DNA of 17,344 nt from an uncultured Lachnospiraceae bacterium. GTDB taxonomy: Bacteria > Bacillota > Clostridia > Lachnospirales > Lachnospiraceae. The stretch is from positions 1 through 17,344 of the forward strand of contig CALZHV010000022.1 in NCBI GenBank assembly GCA_945787485.1, read 5' to 3'. How positions within the stretch are numbered: the first letter of the stretch is position 1; each line of letters begins with the position of its first letter. Shown one piece after another: positions 15,857 to 17,344 of the stretch. Made by a program: the position numbers and the translations under genes. Under the pieces are notes generated by a model. That model was not told where the DNA came from and made no database searches. It saw only the letters and a list, made by a program, of their open reading frames with translations.

Positions 15857-16912
15857 CTAACGGAGCTGTCTAACTATCATTTTTAAAATCTTGTATATAA
15901 CAGGATTATATTTAACACCAACATCATTCTTCATGATTTCAAGTGCCTGTTCACTTGTATAAGAATCTCTATATACACGTTTTTCTGTCAAGGCACAATA
16001 ATCTGACACAACGGAAACAATTTGTGCAGATAAAGGTATTTCGTTATTTTTCTTTCCCTCCGGGTAACCGCTTCCATCCCAATTTTCGTGATGATATTTT
16101 GCAATTTCATACGAAATCTGGAGAAAATCATTATAATCACCTGTCGTTTCAATATCTTTTAATATCGTTGCACCGACAAGCGTATGTTTTTCCATGATTT
16201 CTCTTTCCTCCGGAGATAAAGAATCATTCTTTTGCAAAATACTATGTGGGATTGCAACATTCCCCAAATCACAAAGCGGAGCTGCAAGTTCCATCGTTTC
16301 AATATAAATATCAGGAATTGCATCAAAAAACTCCGGTGTAAGCTGCATTGCTTCGGTAAGCTGTTTACAGTTATAGCTCATTCTTTCCATATGATTTTTA
16401 TCATATGCCGCATTCTCTCTCGCAACACGCGTTAATGCATAAAGAACATTCTTCTTTTCCATTTCTATCTGTTTCAACTGCCGGTCAATCGACGTTTTTA
16501 ACAGTCTGTTTGTTTCAGACAGTTCTCTGTTTGTTTCATAAAGCTTAAGGTGTAATCCGACACGTGCTTTAACAACATCCGGAATAAATGGCTTTGTTAT
16601 ATAATCCTCAACACCTATATTAAACCCCTTAACAATATCGTTCGAATTATCAAATGCAGAAATAAAAATAACAGGTATATTTCTCGTTTTTGGGTCGCTC
16701 TTTAGCGTTTCACATAATTCATAACCATCCATTTCAGGCATTGAAATATCTGAAATGATAAGCTGTGGCCATAAGCGATTTACAATTTTTAGTGCCTGAA
16801 CGCCATTTTCTGCAAGTAGCGGCTGATAACCTAATTCCTTTATAATATCTCTTAGCATAAATCTATTGGTATCAACATCATCTACTATTAATATTTTTAT
16901 TGTTTGTTCCAT
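15857..16912 (-). CDS. Response regulator with HD-GYP-type output domain, altered HD motif
   Basis: The product has 351 residues. The receiver (about 4-122) has D11-D12, phospho-acceptor D55 (LIISDISMPEMDG), S85 and K107. A coiled linker (about 125-165) leads to an HD-GYP domain (about 168-345), a family that hydrolyses c-di-GMP. Metal-site residues H174, H243, H274-H275 and D304 are present, as is the GYP signature (HHENWDGSGYPEG). The HD dyad reads C214-D215 (LCDLGNVAIP), and the usual GK is GN. The codon is TGT at 16273-16271. Activity is therefore uncertain: Cys might still bind metal, or the protein may only bind c-di-GMP. It starts 15 bases after the kinase gene, its probable phosphodonor, and heads the che genes, which suggests a link between array output and c-di-GMP. 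Confidence 0.93.
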   Translation of the reverse strand: MEQTIKILIVDDVDTNRFMLRDIIKELGYQPLLAENGVQALKIVNRLWPQLIISDISMPEMDGYELCETLKSDPKTRNIPVIFISAFDNSNDIVKGFNIGVEDYITKPFIPDVVKARVGLHLKLYETNRELSETNRLLKTSIDRQLKQIEMEKKNVLYALTRVARENAAYDKNHMERMSYNCKQLTEAMQLTPEFFDAIPDIYIETMELAAPLCDLGNVAIPHSILQKNDSLSPEEREIMEKHTLVGATILKDIETTGDYNDFLQISYEIAKYHHENWDGSGYPEGKKNNEIPLSAQIVSVVSDYCALTEKRVYRDSYTSEQALEIMKNDVGVKYNPVIYKILKMIVRQLR

Positions 16913-16927
16913 TTAACCACCTTAAAT

Positions 16928-17344
16928 CTATAATAATTCTTTAAAATTATTGTAAGCAGTAATAGTTTTATCATAATCTGCTTTCTGAACAGACATTTTA
17001 AGTCTTAATATTTTACTTTTTACTTCCTGTGGTGCATCCTGCGTTATTTGCCTGATGGATTCCATAAACATTTCTGCTTTTTCCCAGTTCTCCATTTCAA
17101 CACATAAAATAAGTTTATTTAACTTTTTCTCGATTTCTTCCTTATTTTCCTGTGTGCCGTATCTCATAATTGCATCAATATCACTCATATCTGACAAAGT
17201 TGGGATATTTACATCAAATCTTGTTGCACCGGTATTATAATCTGAATTTGCATTGTCATTTTCATCTAAATCAAACCAAGCATGGAATGAAAAAATAGTT
17301 CCTTTATTTACTTCACTTTCAACATGAATGCTGCCATCCATCAA
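16928..17344 (-). CDS. Histidine kinase, C-terminal end only (cut by window edge)
   Basis: The frame is open at the right edge; the first visible codon is TTG (Leu), inside the protein rather than a start. The first 25 or so residues are the end of a kinase ATPase domain (LMDGSIHVESEVNKGTIFSFHAWF). A short Asn/Asp-rich spacer follows, then about 85 helical residues (DIDAIMRYGTQENKEE... to YNNFKELL). That tail contains no histidine, so it is not a working Hpt domain; similar helical tails follow hybrid kinases in related bacteria. No receiver follows the ATPase end in the visible part. The stop is 15 bases before the receiver-HD-GYP gene, so the two probably form a cognate pair. The sensor part lies outside the window. 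Confidence 0.88.
   Translation of the reverse strand: MMDGSIHVESEVNKGTIFSFHAWFDLDENDNANSDYNTGATRFDVNIPTLSDMSDIDAIMRYGTQENKEEIEKKLNKLILCVEMENWEKAEMFMESIRQITQDAPQEVKSKILRLKMSVQKADYDKTITAYNNFKELL

Noticed and set aside
1..17344. The PocR kinase-like start at the left edge and the kinase end at the right edge being parts of one split gene
   Set aside because: They are 16 kb apart with intact operons, terminators and promoters between them, on the same strand in an order that would need a rearrangement; two separate genes are simpler.

Overview
The window is AT-rich and every gene I can support lies on the minus strand, so transcription runs from position 17344 towards 1. Strong AGGAGG-type ribosome sites, tight gene packing and the mix of families (PocR-domain kinase, FecR plus CHASE2 cyclase, MacB-type exporter, a full chemosensory operon) suggest a clostridial Firmicute, most likely of the Lachnospiraceae. 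The phylum call is fairly safe; the family call is an inference. No rRNA, tRNA, CRISPR array, insertion sequence or phage gene is visible. Almost everything here is signal transduction.

Region by region, in transcription order. (1) 17344-9463 is a chemosensory operon: the C-terminal end of a histidine kinase, a receiver-HD-GYP response regulator, CheR, CheB, a stand-alone CheY-like receiver, CheA, CheW and a methyl-accepting chemotaxis protein (MCP). All gaps are under 20 bases, and a terminator follows at 9405-9454. (2) 9404-9159 is non-coding and carries several inverted repeats. (3) 9158-6401 is a two-gene unit: a membrane-anchored FecR-domain protein and a CHASE2-type class III adenylate cyclase, closed by a terminator at 6354-6389. 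(4) 6286-944 is a four-gene unit with its own promoter: a periplasmic-adaptor (HlyD/MacA-like) protein, an ABC ATPase, a MacB/FtsX-type permease and a second MCP with a Cache-like sensor, ending at the terminator at 903-936. (5) 789-1 is the start of a PocR-domain sensor protein with a kinase-like dimerisation region, cut by the window edge.

How they may work together (inference). The first operon contains a complete excitation and adaptation set: MCP, CheW, CheA, CheY, CheR and CheB. It is headed by a kinase and a c-di-GMP-type response regulator, which suggests joint control of array output and c-di-GMP. Its MCP has almost no extracellular part but ends in a sequence fitting a CheR/CheB-docking pentapeptide. 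The FecR/cyclase pair would turn an envelope signal into cAMP. The export operon carries its own MCP, so export and sensing of a compound may be coupled.

Points of most interest are the HD-to-CD change in the HD-GYP protein, the missing phospho-acceptor histidine in the PocR protein, the C-terminal GFGKY of the MCP, the intact adenylate-cyclase active site in a Firmicute, and the palindromes in the two main regulatory gaps.
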